The notes: a model not told the origin generated them from the letters alone. A stretch of DNA of 64,000 nt from Cryobacterium tagatosivorans (GCF_004402215.1 NZ_SOEZ01000075.1:1-64000), one strand, 5' to 3'; positions 1 to 8,214 are shown, numbered from the stretch's first letter. Translations and numbers: made by a program.

Positions 1-247
1 ACCAAATCTGACAGCCGGCGATCAGAGACCGGCTTCACCCACCCTGTACGCGCCATACCGTCAACGTAACACGAAAGACCTTAACTGAACGGTATTGCGT
101 TTAGCCCTTAGAAACTCCGGTCTAAACTCCTTTCTAGATACGGGATGTTGAGGGATCACCCGGGCCACTCGGGGTCGCAGCATCTATCTAAAACGCTGGT
201 TTACGAGCAGAAAACGCAATCTAGGTCTACTGATTCAAGTCTTATCG
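1..247. other. Non-coding, structured, lower-GC stretch left of the tRNA remnant
   Basis: No convincing gene is present. Base composition is visibly richer in A/T than the flanking chromosome. Several complementary segments occur: ATTGCGTTT (94-102) with AAACGCAAT (212-220), and 136-150 with 178-189, the latter enclosing a small hairpin near 154-176. A short repeat AAACTCC occurs at about 112-118 and 124-130. Because the next segment is only the 3' half of a tRNA, this is most simply the terminal non-coding part of an integrated element that continues to the left. A structured RNA cannot be excluded. Confidence 0.4.
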
Positions 248-292
248 CTCATAATCGTGGTGTCGCGGGTTCAATTCCCGCTCCCGCTACCA
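248..292 (+). pseudogene. 3' half of an elongator tRNA-Met (probable attachment-site remnant)
   Basis: The sequence begins at the anticodon loop CTCATAA (248-254, anticodon CAT). It continues with anticodon 3' strand TCGTG, variable loop, T-stem GCGGG (265-269), T-loop TTCAATT, T-stem CCCGC (277-281), acceptor 3' strand TCCCGCT, discriminator A and encoded CCA (290-292). The expected partner CACGA and the whole D-arm half are missing: the bases before 248 (TATCG) cannot pair with TCGTG. Only the part from anticodon loop to CCA is kept, which is the segment usually duplicated when a tyrosine-recombinase element inserts into a tRNA gene. It is not the 3' end of tmRNA, because position 70 is G and the G-U alanine identity pair is absent. 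Confidence 0.65.
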
Positions 293-294
293 CA

Positions 295-324
295 GTCCCG
301 AGGTTTGAAGATCTCGGGACTTTT
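295..324 (+). terminator. Terminator behind the tRNA-Met remnant
   Basis: Stem GTCCCGAG (295-302) pairs with CTCGGGAC (313-320) and is followed by TTTT. It lies three bases after the tRNA CCA and looks like the native terminator of that tRNA gene. This places the original chromosome on the right-hand side of the junction. Confidence 0.75.
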
Positions 325-690
325 CCGTTCCTGCCGCGCCGCTGAGCTGCCGTGAGTTGCCGTGCGGCCCGGGTATGGGGGCAGGTCACCCCGACGATGT
401 CCTACCCCCGATGGGTGTGCTTCTGTTCCTACCGCATGGGGACCCTCTCATTAGGGCCTAAGGGTCGGAATTCGGGGAGCACCCCTATCTGCAGGAACTG
501 TACCAACCTTCGAAGGGCCGGTCGAGGGGGTGGACATTTGCCCTCCCAGGGCGCATAGTCTCTGCGTCGGGGCATGGTTCGCGCGTCAGCGCCCGCGGGG
601 TTGTCCATCGCGCGCGGTGTCCGAGGCGACGCCGTCCCCGGCCACGGCCACGCTACGAGGGCCGACACGCACCCAATGTGGAGGATGAAA
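325..690. other. Intergenic region, no gene recognised
   Basis: Open frames here (for example 352-558 on plus and 429-722 on minus) have no recognisable domain, no Shine-Dalgarno site and atypical composition. An imperfect palindrome GACCCT...AGGGTC lies near 440-466. The 3' end serves as the 5' untranslated region of the gene starting at 691; a possible -10 TAGTCT lies near 557-562. Confidence 0.5.
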
Positions 691-1122
691 ATGGCACGAG
701 TCACCGAAAAAATCGACCTCAACGTCCCCGTTGAGCAGGCCTACGCGCGGTGGACCCACCTCGAATCGCTTCCCGAGTTCCTCGAATTCGTCGACTCGGT
801 CACGAAGATCGACGAGACCCGCTCGCACTGGAAGGTCAGGATCCGCGGGGAAGCTCGCGAATTCGACGTGATCATGGAACAGCGCCCCAACGAGAGCATC
901 TCCTGGACCAGCATCGGCGGGGACGAGACGCACGCCGGGATGGTCAGCTTCGACGCCTTGTCCGACGCGTCCTGCCGGGTGACGGTGCGGCTCGATTGGG
1001 CGGCCGAGGGGCTGGTCGAGAAGACCGGCGCGATCTTCGGCGTTGATGACCACGTCGTCAAGCGAGACCTCCGCAAGTTCAGGGACATGATGGAGGGGCG
1101 CGCCAGCGACGTGACCGACTAA
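691..1122 (+). CDS. SRPBCC family (polyketide cyclase/START-like) protein
   Basis: A 143-residue protein beginning MARVTEKIDL. The helix-grip fold signature is visible: N-terminal strand VTEKIDLNVPVEQAYARWT, the block around LPEFLEFVDSVTKID, central strands with HWKVRIRGEAREFD, SISWTS and GGDETHAGMVSF, and a long C-terminal helix after VKRDLRKF. Such proteins bind hydrophobic ligands in a cavity or act as cyclase/hydratase-like folds, so the exact ligand is unknown. The start at 691 is preferred over the upstream in-frame start at 574 because GGAGG at 680-684 is spaced six bases from it and the upstream extension has no domain character. It is convergent with the SGNH hydrolase gene. Confidence 0.75.
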   Translation: MARVTEKIDLNVPVEQAYARWTHLESLPEFLEFVDSVTKIDETRSHWKVRIRGEAREFDVIMEQRPNESISWTSIGGDETHAGMVSFDALSDASCRVTVRLDWAAEGLVEKTGAIFGVDDHVVKRDLRKFRDMMEGRASDVTD

Positions 1123-1137
1123 CCGGACGGGCCGAGG

Positions 1138-1908
1138 TCAGCCGAGGTCGACCGGTTCCAGGATCGGTCGCTTCGGCGGACGCCCGTCGCCGGAGGAGCG
1201 CCCGGTGAGGCGCCGTCCGATCCACGGCAGCACGAATTCGCGGTAGTAGGCGGCGGTTCCCTGCACGCGGTCGTCGGCCGGCGCCTGGCCCTCGGCATCC
1301 GTTCCCCACTCACCGGGAACCGGCACGTCGAGGGCGTCGAGCACTCGCGCGGCGATTCTGGTGTGCCCGCGCGCGTTCAGGTGCAGCTTGTCGGCCGACC
1401 AGAAGCGTCGCTCCTCGAGTTCCCTGTCGGCCCAATTGTCGACGAGCGTGACCCCGGGCCGGGTGAACGCGGCCCGGCAGGCATCCGCCAGCAGGTCGCC
1501 GCGGCGCTGGATGAGCGCGCCCATCGGCAGGTGCCGGGACGGGTTCGCCCCGCTGAGCATGACCACGTGCGCGCCCTGCGCGATCGCGCGGTCGACCACG
1601 ACGCCGAGGAGGTCGACGACGTAGGGGATCTCGACCCGGGGACGCATCAGGTCGTTCCCCCCGCCGCAGATGCTCACCAGGTCGGGGGACTGGGCCAGGG
1701 CCGGCTCGAGCTGGTCCGCGACGATGGGTCCGAGCAGCTTGCCGCGGACGGCGAGGTTCGCGTAGGCGACCGGGGCGGTGGACGCCTCGGCGAGCCCGAG
1801 CGCGACAAGGTCGGCCCAGCCGCGCACCTGTCCGCCGGGCAGGTCGTCGCCGACGCCTTCGGTGAAGCTGTCGCCGATCGCGACGTACCGCTCGAAGCGG
1901 TTACTCAC
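1138..1908 (-). CDS. SGNH/GDSL-type hydrolase
   Basis: A 256-residue protein. The GDSL block I (YVAIGDSFTEG, catalytic Ser) is at about residues 7-17, block III GGGNDLM (oxyanion Asn) lies near residue 80, and the catalytic Asp-His pair is in DKLHLNARGH near residue 190. This is the secreted/cytosolic esterase-lipase fold, but no signal peptide is visible, so an intracellular esterase or thioesterase is likely. The GTG start overlaps the end of the upstream HEAT-repeat gene by 8 bases (GTGAGTAA), which suggests translational coupling. The open frame extends further upstream, but that part is antisense noise over the HEAT gene. Confidence 0.85.
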   Translation of the reverse strand: MSNRFERYVAIGDSFTEGVGDDLPGGQVRGWADLVALGLAEASTAPVAYANLAVRGKLLGPIVADQLEPALAQSPDLVSICGGGNDLMRPRVEIPYVVDLLGVVVDRAIAQGAHVVMLSGANPSRHLPMGALIQRRGDLLADACRAAFTRPGVTLVDNWADRELEERRFWSADKLHLNARGHTRIAARVLDALDVPVPGEWGTDAEGQAPADDRVQGTAAYYREFVLPWIGRRLTGRSSGDGRPPKRPILEPVDLG

Positions 1909-2473
1909 CGGTATGAGCGGGCTCCGTGGGGAGTTCCAGCCGGGCCGTGAGTTCGTCGCGGGCCTGCTGGGCCGCCCGGCGCACGTCCTTGTCGGGGTCG
2001 CGCAGGCGCGCGGTGATGGCGCCCAGGTCGTCGGCCGTGCCCTGCGCTGCGAGAGCGTGGAGGGCTGCGGCCCGGCACCGCGGCACCTCATCGGTCGTCA
2101 TTCGCACGAGCTTGGGCGCGACCTGGAGGCCGCGGAGCAGGATGACCCTGGCGCACATCTCGCGCACCCGCCAGGCCTGGTTGGTGAGGCCGACGACGAC
2201 GTACGGGGCGGCGGCGGCGCTCCAGACGTAGAGCAGCGCACGAGCGCCCCACAGCTCCGGCCAGTACAGGGCGGGGGCTCCATCGAGGATGCCCAGCGCG
2301 TGCTTTCCGCCGGCGTAAAGCAGGAAGTCCTTGCCGGCGTTCTTGGCGCGGAGGAGGGCGATCGAGTTGTCGATCACGGTCTGCTCACCGTAGTGAGCGA
2401 CGGCGGCGTGAATGCGTTCGGCGGTGGGGAGGTCGAACGGGACGTCGGGGTGGGGGACTAGTTTGTTATGCAT
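1901..2473 (-). CDS. HEAT-repeat-containing protein
   Basis: A 190-residue helical protein starting MHNKLVPHPDV. The second half carries two or three HEAT-type helical pairs (VREMCARVILLRGL, VPRCRAAALHALAAQG, KDVRRAAQQARDEL). The first half contains a globular part around FLLYAGGKHALGILDG and ALYWPELWGARALLYVW. No catalytic motif is seen; HEAT proteins usually act as protein-binding scaffolds. It is co-transcribed with the downstream SGNH hydrolase, whose start overlaps its stop codon. The long frame continuing upstream to 3610 is not coding, because it runs antisense through GNAT and MaoC genes. Confidence 0.75.
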   Translation of the reverse strand: MHNKLVPHPDVPFDLPTAERIHAAVAHYGEQTVIDNSIALLRAKNAGKDFLLYAGGKHALGILDGAPALYWPELWGARALLYVWSAAAAPYVVVGLTNQAWRVREMCARVILLRGLQVAPKLVRMTTDEVPRCRAAALHALAAQGTADDLGAITARLRDPDKDVRRAAQQARDELTARLELPTEPAHTGE

Positions 2474-2538
2474 CGCGATGCCAACGCTACCGCCAGAGGC
2501 TGCCGCAGGCCAATGCCGGGCCCCGGCCTGCCGGTGGC

Positions 2539-3003
2539 TCAGGCGTCCTCGCCTGCGAGGCGACGCTCGAATCCGGTGGCGTTCTCGTACTGGCCGTAGT
2601 TGCCGATCTCCCGGTAGCCGAGCCGGCGATAGAGGGCGAGCGCCTCGGGCTGGGCGGGGCCGGTCTCCAGCCGCACCGTGGCGTAGCCGAGTTCCCGGGC
2701 CACCGACTCGAGCTCGGCAAGCATGGCGCTGGCGAGGCCCCGCCGGCGATAATCCGGGCTGGTCCACATGCGCTTGACCTCGCAGGTGCCCGCATCCAGC
2801 CGCCGGATGCCGCCGCCGGCGACCGTGCGCCCCTCCTCGAGAAGCACGACGAAGCATCCCGCCGGAGGGTCGAACGCCTCGGCCGGGGCGTCGAGCACGG
2901 AGTCCCCGTCGCCGTAGCGGGCGTCGTACTCGCGGCGCAGGTCGGTGAGCAGGGGGTCGACCCTGGGGTCGGTCAGGCGAACGCGCACGAATTCCACGCT
3001 CAC
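2539..3003 (-). CDS. GNAT family N-acetyltransferase
   Basis: A 154-residue single GNAT domain. The acetyl-CoA binding motif A is visible as KRMWTSPDYRRRGLASAMLAELE (R-R-R-G-L-A pattern), followed by ATVRLETG and the C-terminal ALYRRLGYREI that closes the fold. It transfers an acetyl group to an amine on an unknown small molecule or protein. GTG at 3003 was chosen because the longer frame would run into the promoter of the divergent MaoC gene; GTG at 2997 is also possible, with a -10-like CAGAGT placed for a leaderless mRNA. Confidence 0.8.
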   Translation of the reverse strand: MSVEFVRVRLTDPRVDPLLTDLRREYDARYGDGDSVLDAPAEAFDPPAGCFVVLLEEGRTVAGGGIRRLDAGTCEVKRMWTSPDYRRRGLASAMLAELESVARELGYATVRLETGPAQPEALALYRRLGYREIGNYGQYENATGFERRLAGEDA

Positions 3004-3052
3004 TACTCTGCCCGATCCCGGGCCGGCAGGGAGCCGCTTCGCCCCGCCCAAC

Positions 3053-3058
3053 TACACT
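3053..3058 (+). promoter_or_regulatory. -10 box of a leaderless promoter for the dehydratase gene
   Basis: TACACT ends seven bases before the GTG at 3065, so transcription should start on or next to the G of the start codon. There is no Shine-Dalgarno sequence. The same spacing recurs at 8209, 18408 and 38911. Confidence 0.55.
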
Positions 3059-3064
3059 CGTCAT

Positions 3065-3511
3065 GTGTCTGTGAACCCCGAACTGCAGGGCCGGGTCTTC
3101 CCGCCCGCGCCGCCGTACCTCGTCGGGCGCGAGAAGGTGCGCGAGTTTTCCCGCGCCGTCTTCGCGACCAACCCGATCAACCACGACCCGGAGGCCGCCC
3201 GCGCGGCCGGCTACGCCGACGTCGTCGCGCCACCCACCTTCGCCGTGGTCGTCCAGGAGGCGACGCTGGCCCAGCTCCTCTCGGAGCCCGGTGCGGGGAT
3301 CGATTTCAGCCGGGTCGTGCACGGCGACCAGCGTTTCAGCTTCAGCCGACCGATCGTCGCCGGGGACGAGCTCACCGCGACGCTGACCGTGGCGAGCGTC
3401 AAGACCCTCGGCGGCCATTCGATGGTGACGGCCGAGTCGAACGTTGTGGACGCCGGCGGCGAGCACGTTGTCACCGCGACATCCACCCTCGTTGTCAGGG
3501 GAGACGAATGA
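3065..3511 (+). CDS. FAS1-like/MaoC N-terminal dehydratase domain protein
   Basis: A 148-residue hot-dog fold protein of the HadA/HadC type: PPAPPYLVGREKVREFSRAV at the N-terminus, NHDPEAARAAGYADVVAPPTF, and the central helix VVHGDQRFSFSRPIVAGDELTATLTV. Such proteins lack the catalytic Asp-His pair and form a heterodimer with a MaoC partner to dehydrate 3-hydroxyacyl thioesters. The partner is the next gene, whose ATG overlaps this stop by four bases. The start GTG at 3065 fits a leaderless mRNA. Physiological role (fatty acid elongation or another acyl pathway) is inferred. Confidence 0.85.
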   Translation: MSVNPELQGRVFPPAPPYLVGREKVREFSRAVFATNPINHDPEAARAAGYADVVAPPTFAVVVQEATLAQLLSEPGAGIDFSRVVHGDQRFSFSRPIVAGDELTATLTVASVKTLGGHSMVTAESNVVDAGGEHVVTATSTLVVRGDE

Positions 3512-3936
3512 GCACCGCACCCACCCTCGAGTCCCTGAGCGTCGGCGACGTCGTCGCGGGCGGCAGCTTCCCGCTGACCCGCGATTCCCTCGTGCGCTAC
3601 GCCGGGGCATCCGGCGACTTCAACCCGATCCATTACCGCGATGACGTCGCCGTCTCCGTCGGCCTGCCCGGTGTGCTCGCGCACGGGATGCTGACCATGG
3701 GATTCGCCGTGCAGCCGGTCGTCGATTGGGCCGGCGACCCCGCGCGCATCGTCGACTACCAGGTGCGTTTCACCCGGCCCGTGCTGGTGGACCCGGTCGA
3801 CGGAGCGGTCGTGACCGTTGTCGCGAAGGTCGGCGCCATCGACGAGGAAGCCCGGGTCGCCCGGATCGACCTCACCGTCACGTTCAACGACCAGAAGGTC
3901 CTTGGCAAGGCGCAGGCGCGCGTCAACCTCGCCTGA
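3508..3936 (+). CDS. MaoC family (R)-specific hydratase/dehydratase
   Basis: A 142-residue hot-dog fold subunit. The hydratase motif is present: YAGASGDFNPIHYRDDVA supplies the catalytic Asp and His, followed by GVLAHGMLTMGF and a substrate strand YQVRFTRPVLV. It should pair with the preceding non-catalytic subunit to hydrate or dehydrate (3R)-hydroxyacyl thioesters, as HadB does with HadA/HadC in mycobacteria. Coupled by an ATGA overlap to the upstream gene; murB follows after five bases. Confidence 0.88.
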   Translation: MSTAPTLESLSVGDVVAGGSFPLTRDSLVRYAGASGDFNPIHYRDDVAVSVGLPGVLAHGMLTMGFAVQPVVDWAGDPARIVDYQVRFTRPVLVDPVDGAVVTVVAKVGAIDEEARVARIDLTVTFNDQKVLGKAQARVNLA

Positions 3937-3941
3937 GCCGC

Positions 3942-5102
3942 ATGTCGATGACCGATCCCGATCCCGTTCCCCTGTCCCGGCTCACGACCCTGCGCGTCGG
4001 CGGCGTCCCCGTCCGGATGGCCCTGCCGGCCACGGAGCAGGAGCTCGTGGACGCGGCCCTGGCGGCCTGGGCCTCCGGCGATGACTGGATGCTGCTCGGC
4101 GGCGGCTCGAACACCGTCGCGAGCGACGAGGGCTTCGACGGGACCGTGATCCGGGTGATCACCCGCGGGATCGAGGTCACCCCGCCCGCGGCCGGCCAGG
4201 ACCGGGTGCGCCTGCGCGTGCAGGCCGGGGAACCGTGGGACGACGTCGTGGCGCACGCCGTGGCCCAGGGGTGGGCCGGCATCGAGGCGCTCTCGGGCAT
4301 CCCCGGCTCCACCGGGGCGGCCCCGGTGCAGAACATCGGCGCGTACGGGCAGGAACTCGACTCCAGCCTGGTCGCCATCGACTTCCTCGACTACGAAACG
4401 GGCGCCCGCCGCCGGCTTGAGGCGGCCGAGCTCGAGCTGGGCTACCGCACCTCGGCGCTCAAGCAGGGGCTGCGGGGCATCGTGCTCGCGGTCGAGCTGG
4501 ACCTGCACGACACGACGGCCGAGGCATCCGTGCTGGGCAGCGCGCTCAGCGCGCCGGTCGCCTACGGCCAGCTGGCCGGTGCGCTCGGCGTGCAGCTCGG
4601 GGACCGTGTCTCGCTCGCGACGCTCCGTGACACGGTGCTCGCCCTGCGCGCGTCGAAGGGGATGGTGCTCGACGAGAGCGACCACGACACGTGGAGCGCC
4701 GGGTCGTTCTTCACGAATCCGATCGTTACCGAAGCCTTCGGACGGACCCTGCCGGGGGACGCCCCGCGCTGGCCGATCGGGCCCCCGGACGAGCTGCCCG
4801 ACCGGGTCATCCCGCTCACCGACTACGCCGGGGTCGGGCCGATCCCCGGAGCGGGGGCCACTGTGCGCCTGGTGAAGCTCAGCGCGGCCTGGCTGATCGA
4901 GCACGCGGGGATCTCCCGCGGCTTCCGGCTGCCGGGCTCGCGCGCCGCCGTGTCGAGCAAGCACACGCTCGCCCTCACGAACACCGGCGGCGCCACAGCC
5001 GACGAAATCGCCCAACTGGCCCGCTACGTGCAGGGCCGCGTGCAGGCCGAGTTCGGTGTCATCCTGCAGCCGGAACCCGTGCTCGTCGGGCTGCACCTGT
5101 AA
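3942..5102 (+). CDS. murB: UDP-N-acetylmuramate dehydrogenase
   Basis: A 386-residue FAD enzyme that reduces UDP-GlcNAc-enolpyruvate to UDP-MurNAc with NADPH in cytosolic peptidoglycan precursor synthesis. The FAD-binding motif LLGGGSNTVASDEGF lies near residue 48, the substrate loop GIPGSTGAAPVQNIGAYGQE near 120, the proton-donating serine block SAGSFFTNP near 250, and the C-terminal HTLALTN...TADEIAQLA block near 345. Start ATG at 3942 (MSMTDPD) lies five bases after the MaoC stop; ATG at 3948 is an equally possible start. The MaoC-MaoC-murB order is common in Microbacteriaceae. Confidence 0.95.
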   Translation: MSMTDPDPVPLSRLTTLRVGGVPVRMALPATEQELVDAALAAWASGDDWMLLGGGSNTVASDEGFDGTVIRVITRGIEVTPPAAGQDRVRLRVQAGEPWDDVVAHAVAQGWAGIEALSGIPGSTGAAPVQNIGAYGQELDSSLVAIDFLDYETGARRRLEAAELELGYRTSALKQGLRGIVLAVELDLHDTTAEASVLGSALSAPVAYGQLAGALGVQLGDRVSLATLRDTVLALRASKGMVLDESDHDTWSAGSFFTNPIVTEAFGRTLPGDAPRWPIGPPDELPDRVIPLTDYAGVGPIPGAGATVRLVKLSAAWLIEHAGISRGFRLPGSRAAVSSKHTLALTNTGGATADEIAQLARYVQGRVQAEFGVILQPEPVLVGLHL

Positions 5103-5135
5103 CCAGTCGCCCCCTCAGCGGGCGAGGCGGGCGGG

Positions 5136-5993
5136 TCAGCTGTCGCGGCGGATCCAGCGGAAGGTGAGCCGGCTGAGCACGAGCCCGACCCCGAGCCAGA
5201 CGGCCAGGTTGAGCGCGACCAGCGGGAGGTCGAAGGATCCGGACGGTTCGAGGGAGGCGAAACCCTCCGGCAGGAAGACGGCGCGCATGCCCTGCGCCAT
5301 CCACTTCAGCGGGAACAGGCTCGCGATGTTCTGCATCCATTCGGGCAGGACGTAGAACTGCAGGTACACCCCCGAGATGAATTGCAGGACCAGCACGATC
5401 GGGATGACCACGGCCGTGGCGCTCTTGCCGGAGCGCGGCAGCGCCGAGAGGGCGATCCCGAGGAAGGCGCAGGTGATGACGCCGAACAGGAACACCCACG
5501 CGAAGGTCAGCCACTTCTCCGGCTCGCTCGGCAGCTCGATGTCGAGCAGGAAGCGGGCGACGAGGAGCAGCAGGCCGGCCTGGAGGATCCCGGTGACGAG
5601 AACCTGCCCGATCTTGCCCATGAAGTAGCTCAGCGGGGACAGGGGCGTGCCGCCGAGGCGCTTGAGCGTGCCGTCGGACTTCTCCCCGGCGATGTCGACG
5701 GACAGGTTCTGCACGCCGGAAAGCAGCATGCCGGCGGCGAGCATGCCGGGCAGGTAGTACGCGCCGACGCTGATGCCCCCGCTGCCGTCCGGCGCCGTGC
5801 CGATGTTGCCGGCCGCCCCGAAGGCCGCCGTGAAGATGCCGAGCATGATGAACGGGAACAGGAAGGTGAAGAACACGCTGTCCGGCGTGCGGAAGTAGAC
5901 CCGCGTTTCGTACCCCACCCGGGTCGCGCCGAGCCGCAGGATGCGCCCCAGGCTTCCGCGAGCGGGCGTCGTGGCGGTGCCGGCCGTGCTCAT
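5136..5993 (-). CDS. ABC-2 type transporter permease (DrrB-like)
   Basis: A 285-residue membrane protein with about six transmembrane segments (residues ~40-60, 80-105, 125-150, 160-185, 190-215, 255-275) and the ABC-2 signature YLPGMLAAGMLLSGVQNL followed by EKSDGTLKRLGGTPLSPLSYF. Its ATG overlaps the stop of the ATPase gene by four bases. It forms the membrane half of an exporter, probably for a drug, lipid or polyketide-like molecule; the substrate cannot be read from the sequence. Confidence 0.88.
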   Translation of the reverse strand: MSTAGTATTPARGSLGRILRLGATRVGYETRVYFRTPDSVFFTFLFPFIMLGIFTAAFGAAGNIGTAPDGSGGISVGAYYLPGMLAAGMLLSGVQNLSVDIAGEKSDGTLKRLGGTPLSPLSYFMGKIGQVLVTGILQAGLLLLVARFLLDIELPSEPEKWLTFAWVFLFGVITCAFLGIALSALPRSGKSATAVVIPIVLVLQFISGVYLQFYVLPEWMQNIASLFPLKWMAQGMRAVFLPEGFASLEPSGSFDLPLVALNLAVWLGVGLVLSRLTFRWIRRDS

Positions 5994-6883
5994 GCACGGA
6001 CCTCTGTCTCGCGGCTGTTCTCGGGGTCGGGCCGCGCGCCCCGGACCAGGCCGAGGTAGACGTCTTCCAGGCTCGGGCGGATGATCTCCAGGTCCCCGGG
6101 CTCGCGGCCCAGCGACGCGACGAGGCCCGCAACGATCCGCGCGGGTTCGTGGCTGCGCGCCTCGCGGAGCACCCCCGCCTCGTCGCGCCAGCGCACGAGC
6201 GGCACCCGCGCCTCCGCGCCGCCGATCTCGTCGATCGCGCCGATGTCGATCAGCCGGCCCTCGTTGATCACCCCGGCGCGGTCGCCCAACTGCGCGGCCT
6301 CGTCGAGGTAATGGGTGGTGAGCAGGATCGTGGTTCCCTCCGCCTTGAGCCGGCGCACGAGGTCCCAGAACTGGTGGCGCGCCTCGGGGTCGAAACCCGT
6401 GGTCGGCTCGTCCAGGAAGAGCAACTCCGGCCGTCCGATGATCCCGAGCGCGACATCCACCCTGCGCCGCTGTCCGCCGGAGAGCTTGCCGATCCGGGTC
6501 TTCGCCTTCGACTGGAGGCCCACGGCCTCGATGACCTCGCCGACGCGGCGCGGGTTCTGATAGAAGCCCGCGAAGTGGGTGAGTTGTTCGGTCACGGTGA
6601 CGTTGCCGCTCTCGGCCGCGGACTGCAGCACGATGCCCAGGCGCGCCTTCCAGCCCAGCCCGCCGCGCCGCGGATCGACGCCGAGCACGCTCACCTCGCC
6701 CGACGTGCGGTCGCGGTAGCCCTCGAGGACCTCGATCGTGGTGCTTTTCCCCGCGCCGTTGGGCCCGAGCAGGGCGAACGTCTCACCGGCGTGGATGTCG
6801 AAGCTGACGCCGCTGACGGCGTCGACGCTTCCGTAGGACTTGCGCAGGTCGCGCACCCGCACGACGGGGGCCAGGGATGTCAT
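5990..6883 (-). CDS. ABC transporter ATP-binding protein (DrrA-like)
   Basis: A 297-residue ATPase: Walker A GPNGAGKST near residue 40, Q-loop LGIVLQ, signature LSGGQRRRVDVA near 140, Walker B LLFLDEPTTG, H-loop LTTHYLDEA, and a C-terminal extension ending SLEDVYLGLVRG typical of the DrrA/ABC-2 family. It powers the adjacent permease, with which it is translationally coupled. The ATG at 6883 is preferred because the upstream extension lies in a palindromic intergenic region. Confidence 0.9.
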   Translation of the reverse strand: MTSLAPVVRVRDLRKSYGSVDAVSGVSFDIHAGETFALLGPNGAGKSTTIEVLEGYRDRTSGEVSVLGVDPRRGGLGWKARLGIVLQSAAESGNVTVTEQLTHFAGFYQNPRRVGEVIEAVGLQSKAKTRIGKLSGGQRRRVDVALGIIGRPELLFLDEPTTGFDPEARHQFWDLVRRLKAEGTTILLTTHYLDEAAQLGDRAGVINEGRLIDIGAIDEIGGAEARVPLVRWRDEAGVLREARSHEPARIVAGLVASLGREPGDLEIIRPSLEDVYLGLVRGARPDPENSRETEVRA

Positions 6884-6919
6884 GCGCCCAGATTCCCACA
6901 TTCCCGCGTGGTTCGCCGC

Positions 6920-6980
6920 CCTGAGGGGTCGCAGATCGACCTTCATCGGGCTCGGGAAGGTCGATTTGCGACCCCTCAGG
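6920..6980. repeat. Long intergenic palindrome (25-bp arms)
   Basis: Arms 6920-6944 and 6956-6980 match at 24 of 25 positions around an 11-base loop; the turn reads CCTTC-N11-GAAGG. It lies between the stop of the aminotransferase and the start of the ABC ATPase, both on minus. No T-run follows on either strand, so it may process or stabilise RNA rather than terminate. See the dispersed palindrome finding. Confidence 0.8.
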
Positions 6981-6999
6981 GGGTTGGGAGGGGCTCGGG

Positions 7000-8202
7000 T
7001 CAGGCGAAGAGGCGCTGGAGGCGCTGGATGCCCTCGACCAGCGGCGCGTCGCCGAGGGCGTAGGAGAGGCGCAGGTACCCGCTGGGGCCGAAGGCCTCGC
7101 CGGGGACGACGGCGACCTCGGCCTGGTCGAGGATGAGGTCGGCGAGTTCGAGCGAGGTGTTGGCGGTCACCCCGCCCCAGGTGCGCCCGAGCAGGCCGGA
7201 CACGTCGGGGTAGACGTAGAAGGCGCCCTGCGGGGTCGGCGTGAGCATGCCGGGGATCTTGTTGAGCTCGGCGACGATGATCTTGCGCCGGCGGTCGAAG
7301 GCGTCGCGCATCGCGAGGGCGGCATCCTGCGGTCCGTTCAGGGCGGCGATGGCCGCACGCTGGGAGATGTTCGACACGTTGGACGAGAGGTGCGACTGGA
7401 GATTGGCGGCGGCCTTGATCGCGTCGGCCGGGCCGACCATCCAGCCGAGCCGCCAGCCGGTCATGGCGTAGGTCTTGGCGACGCCGTTGACGAGGATGGT
7501 GCGGTCGGCGAGCGCCGGAACGGCCTCGACGATGGAGACGGCGCGCACGCCGTCGTAGGTGAGGTTCTGGTAGATCTCGTCCGAGACGACCCACAGGCCA
7601 TGCTCCTCGGCCCACTCGCCGATGGCCCTGGTCTGCTCCGGGGAGTAGACGGCCCCCGTGGGGTTGGACGGCGACACGAACAGGAGCACCTTGGTGCGCT
7701 CGGTTCGAGCCGCCTCCAACTGGTCGACGGTGACGAGGTAGCCCTGGTCGCTGCCGGCGAAGACGTCCACCTGCATGCCGCCGGCAAGCCTGATCGCCTC
7801 GGGGTAGGTGGTCCAGTACGGCGTGGGCACGAGCACCTCGTCGCCCGGGTCGAGCAGCGTGGCGAACGCCTGGTAGACCGCCTGCTTGCCGCCGTTAGTG
7901 ACGACGACCTGGCCGGGCGACACCTCCAGCCCGCTGTCGCGCAGCGTCTTGGCCGCGATGGCCTCGCGGAGTTCCGGCAGTCCCGCCGCGGGCGTGTAGC
8001 GGTAGTTCTTCGGGTCCCGCACCGCGGCCAGCGCGGCATCGACGATGTGCTCAGGGGTCTGGAAATCCGGCTCGCCGGCGGCGTAGCTGATCACCGGACG
8101 GCCGGCCGCCTGGAGCGCCTTGGCCTTACCGTCGACCTTGAGGGTTGCCGACTCCGCGATGGAGCCGACTCGGGTGGAGATTCGCTTGAGTTCGTGGGCC
8201 AC
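7000..8202 (-). CDS. Pyridoxal-phosphate aspartate aminotransferase (class I/II)
   Basis: A 400-residue aminotransferase. Visible motifs are the N-terminal [52 protein letters not shown] (Asp contacting the PLP nitrogen) and the Schiff-base lysine block [17 protein letters not shown]. It converts aspartate and 2-oxoglutarate to oxaloacetate and glutamate; prephenate activity is possible in this subgroup. GTG at 8202 is chosen because a -10-like TATGCT ends seven bases upstream, as in leaderless actinobacterial genes, and because it gives the usual family length. The 147-codon extension further upstream would run antisense through tRNA-Trp. Confidence 0.9.
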   Translation of the reverse strand: MAHELKRISTRVGSIAESATLKVDGKAKALQAAGRPVISYAAGEPDFQTPEHIVDAALAAVRDPKNYRYTPAAGLPELREAIAAKTLRDSGLEVSPGQVVVTNGGKQAVYQAFATLLDPGDEVLVPTPYWTTYPEAIRLAGGMQVDVFAGSDQGYLVTVDQLEAARTERTKVLLFVSPSNPTGAVYSPEQTRAIGEWAEEHGLWVVSDEIYQNLTYDGVRAVSIVEAVPALADRTILVNGVAKTYAMTGWRLGWMVGPADAIKAAANLQSHLSSNVSNISQRAAIAALNGPQDAALAMRDAFDRRRKIIVAELNKIPGMLTPTPQGAFYVYPDVSGLLGRTWGGVTANTSLELADLILDQAEVAVVPGEAFGPSGYLRLSYALGDAPLVEGIQRLQRLFA

Positions 8203-8208
8203 GATACG

Positions 8209-8214
8209 AGCATA
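8209..8214 (-). promoter_or_regulatory. -10 box of a leaderless promoter for the aminotransferase gene
   Basis: Read on minus, TATGCT is followed by six bases and then the GTG start at 8202, so the transcript should begin at the start codon. No clear -35 hexamer is visible 17 bases further upstream. Confidence 0.55.

Noticed and set aside
1-292. 3' part of tmRNA (ssrA)
   Set aside because: The end is tRNA-like, but position 70 is G, so the G-U alanine identity pair is missing; no tag ORF ending in Ala-Leu-Ala-Ala is visible, and the anticodon loop CTCATAA is that of tRNA-Met.
429-722. 97-residue minus-strand ORF between the tRNA remnant and the SRPBCC gene
   Set aside because: No ribosome-binding site, no domain, proline/arginine-rich composition of non-coding high-GC frames, and it runs into the divergent gene.
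1901-3610. 569-residue frame upstream of the HEAT gene
   Set aside because: Only the last 190 codons carry protein-like sequence; the rest is antisense to GNAT and MaoC genes.
6920-6980. Classical intrinsic terminator
   Set aside because: Arms are far longer than needed, the loop is 11 bases, and no T-run follows on either strand.
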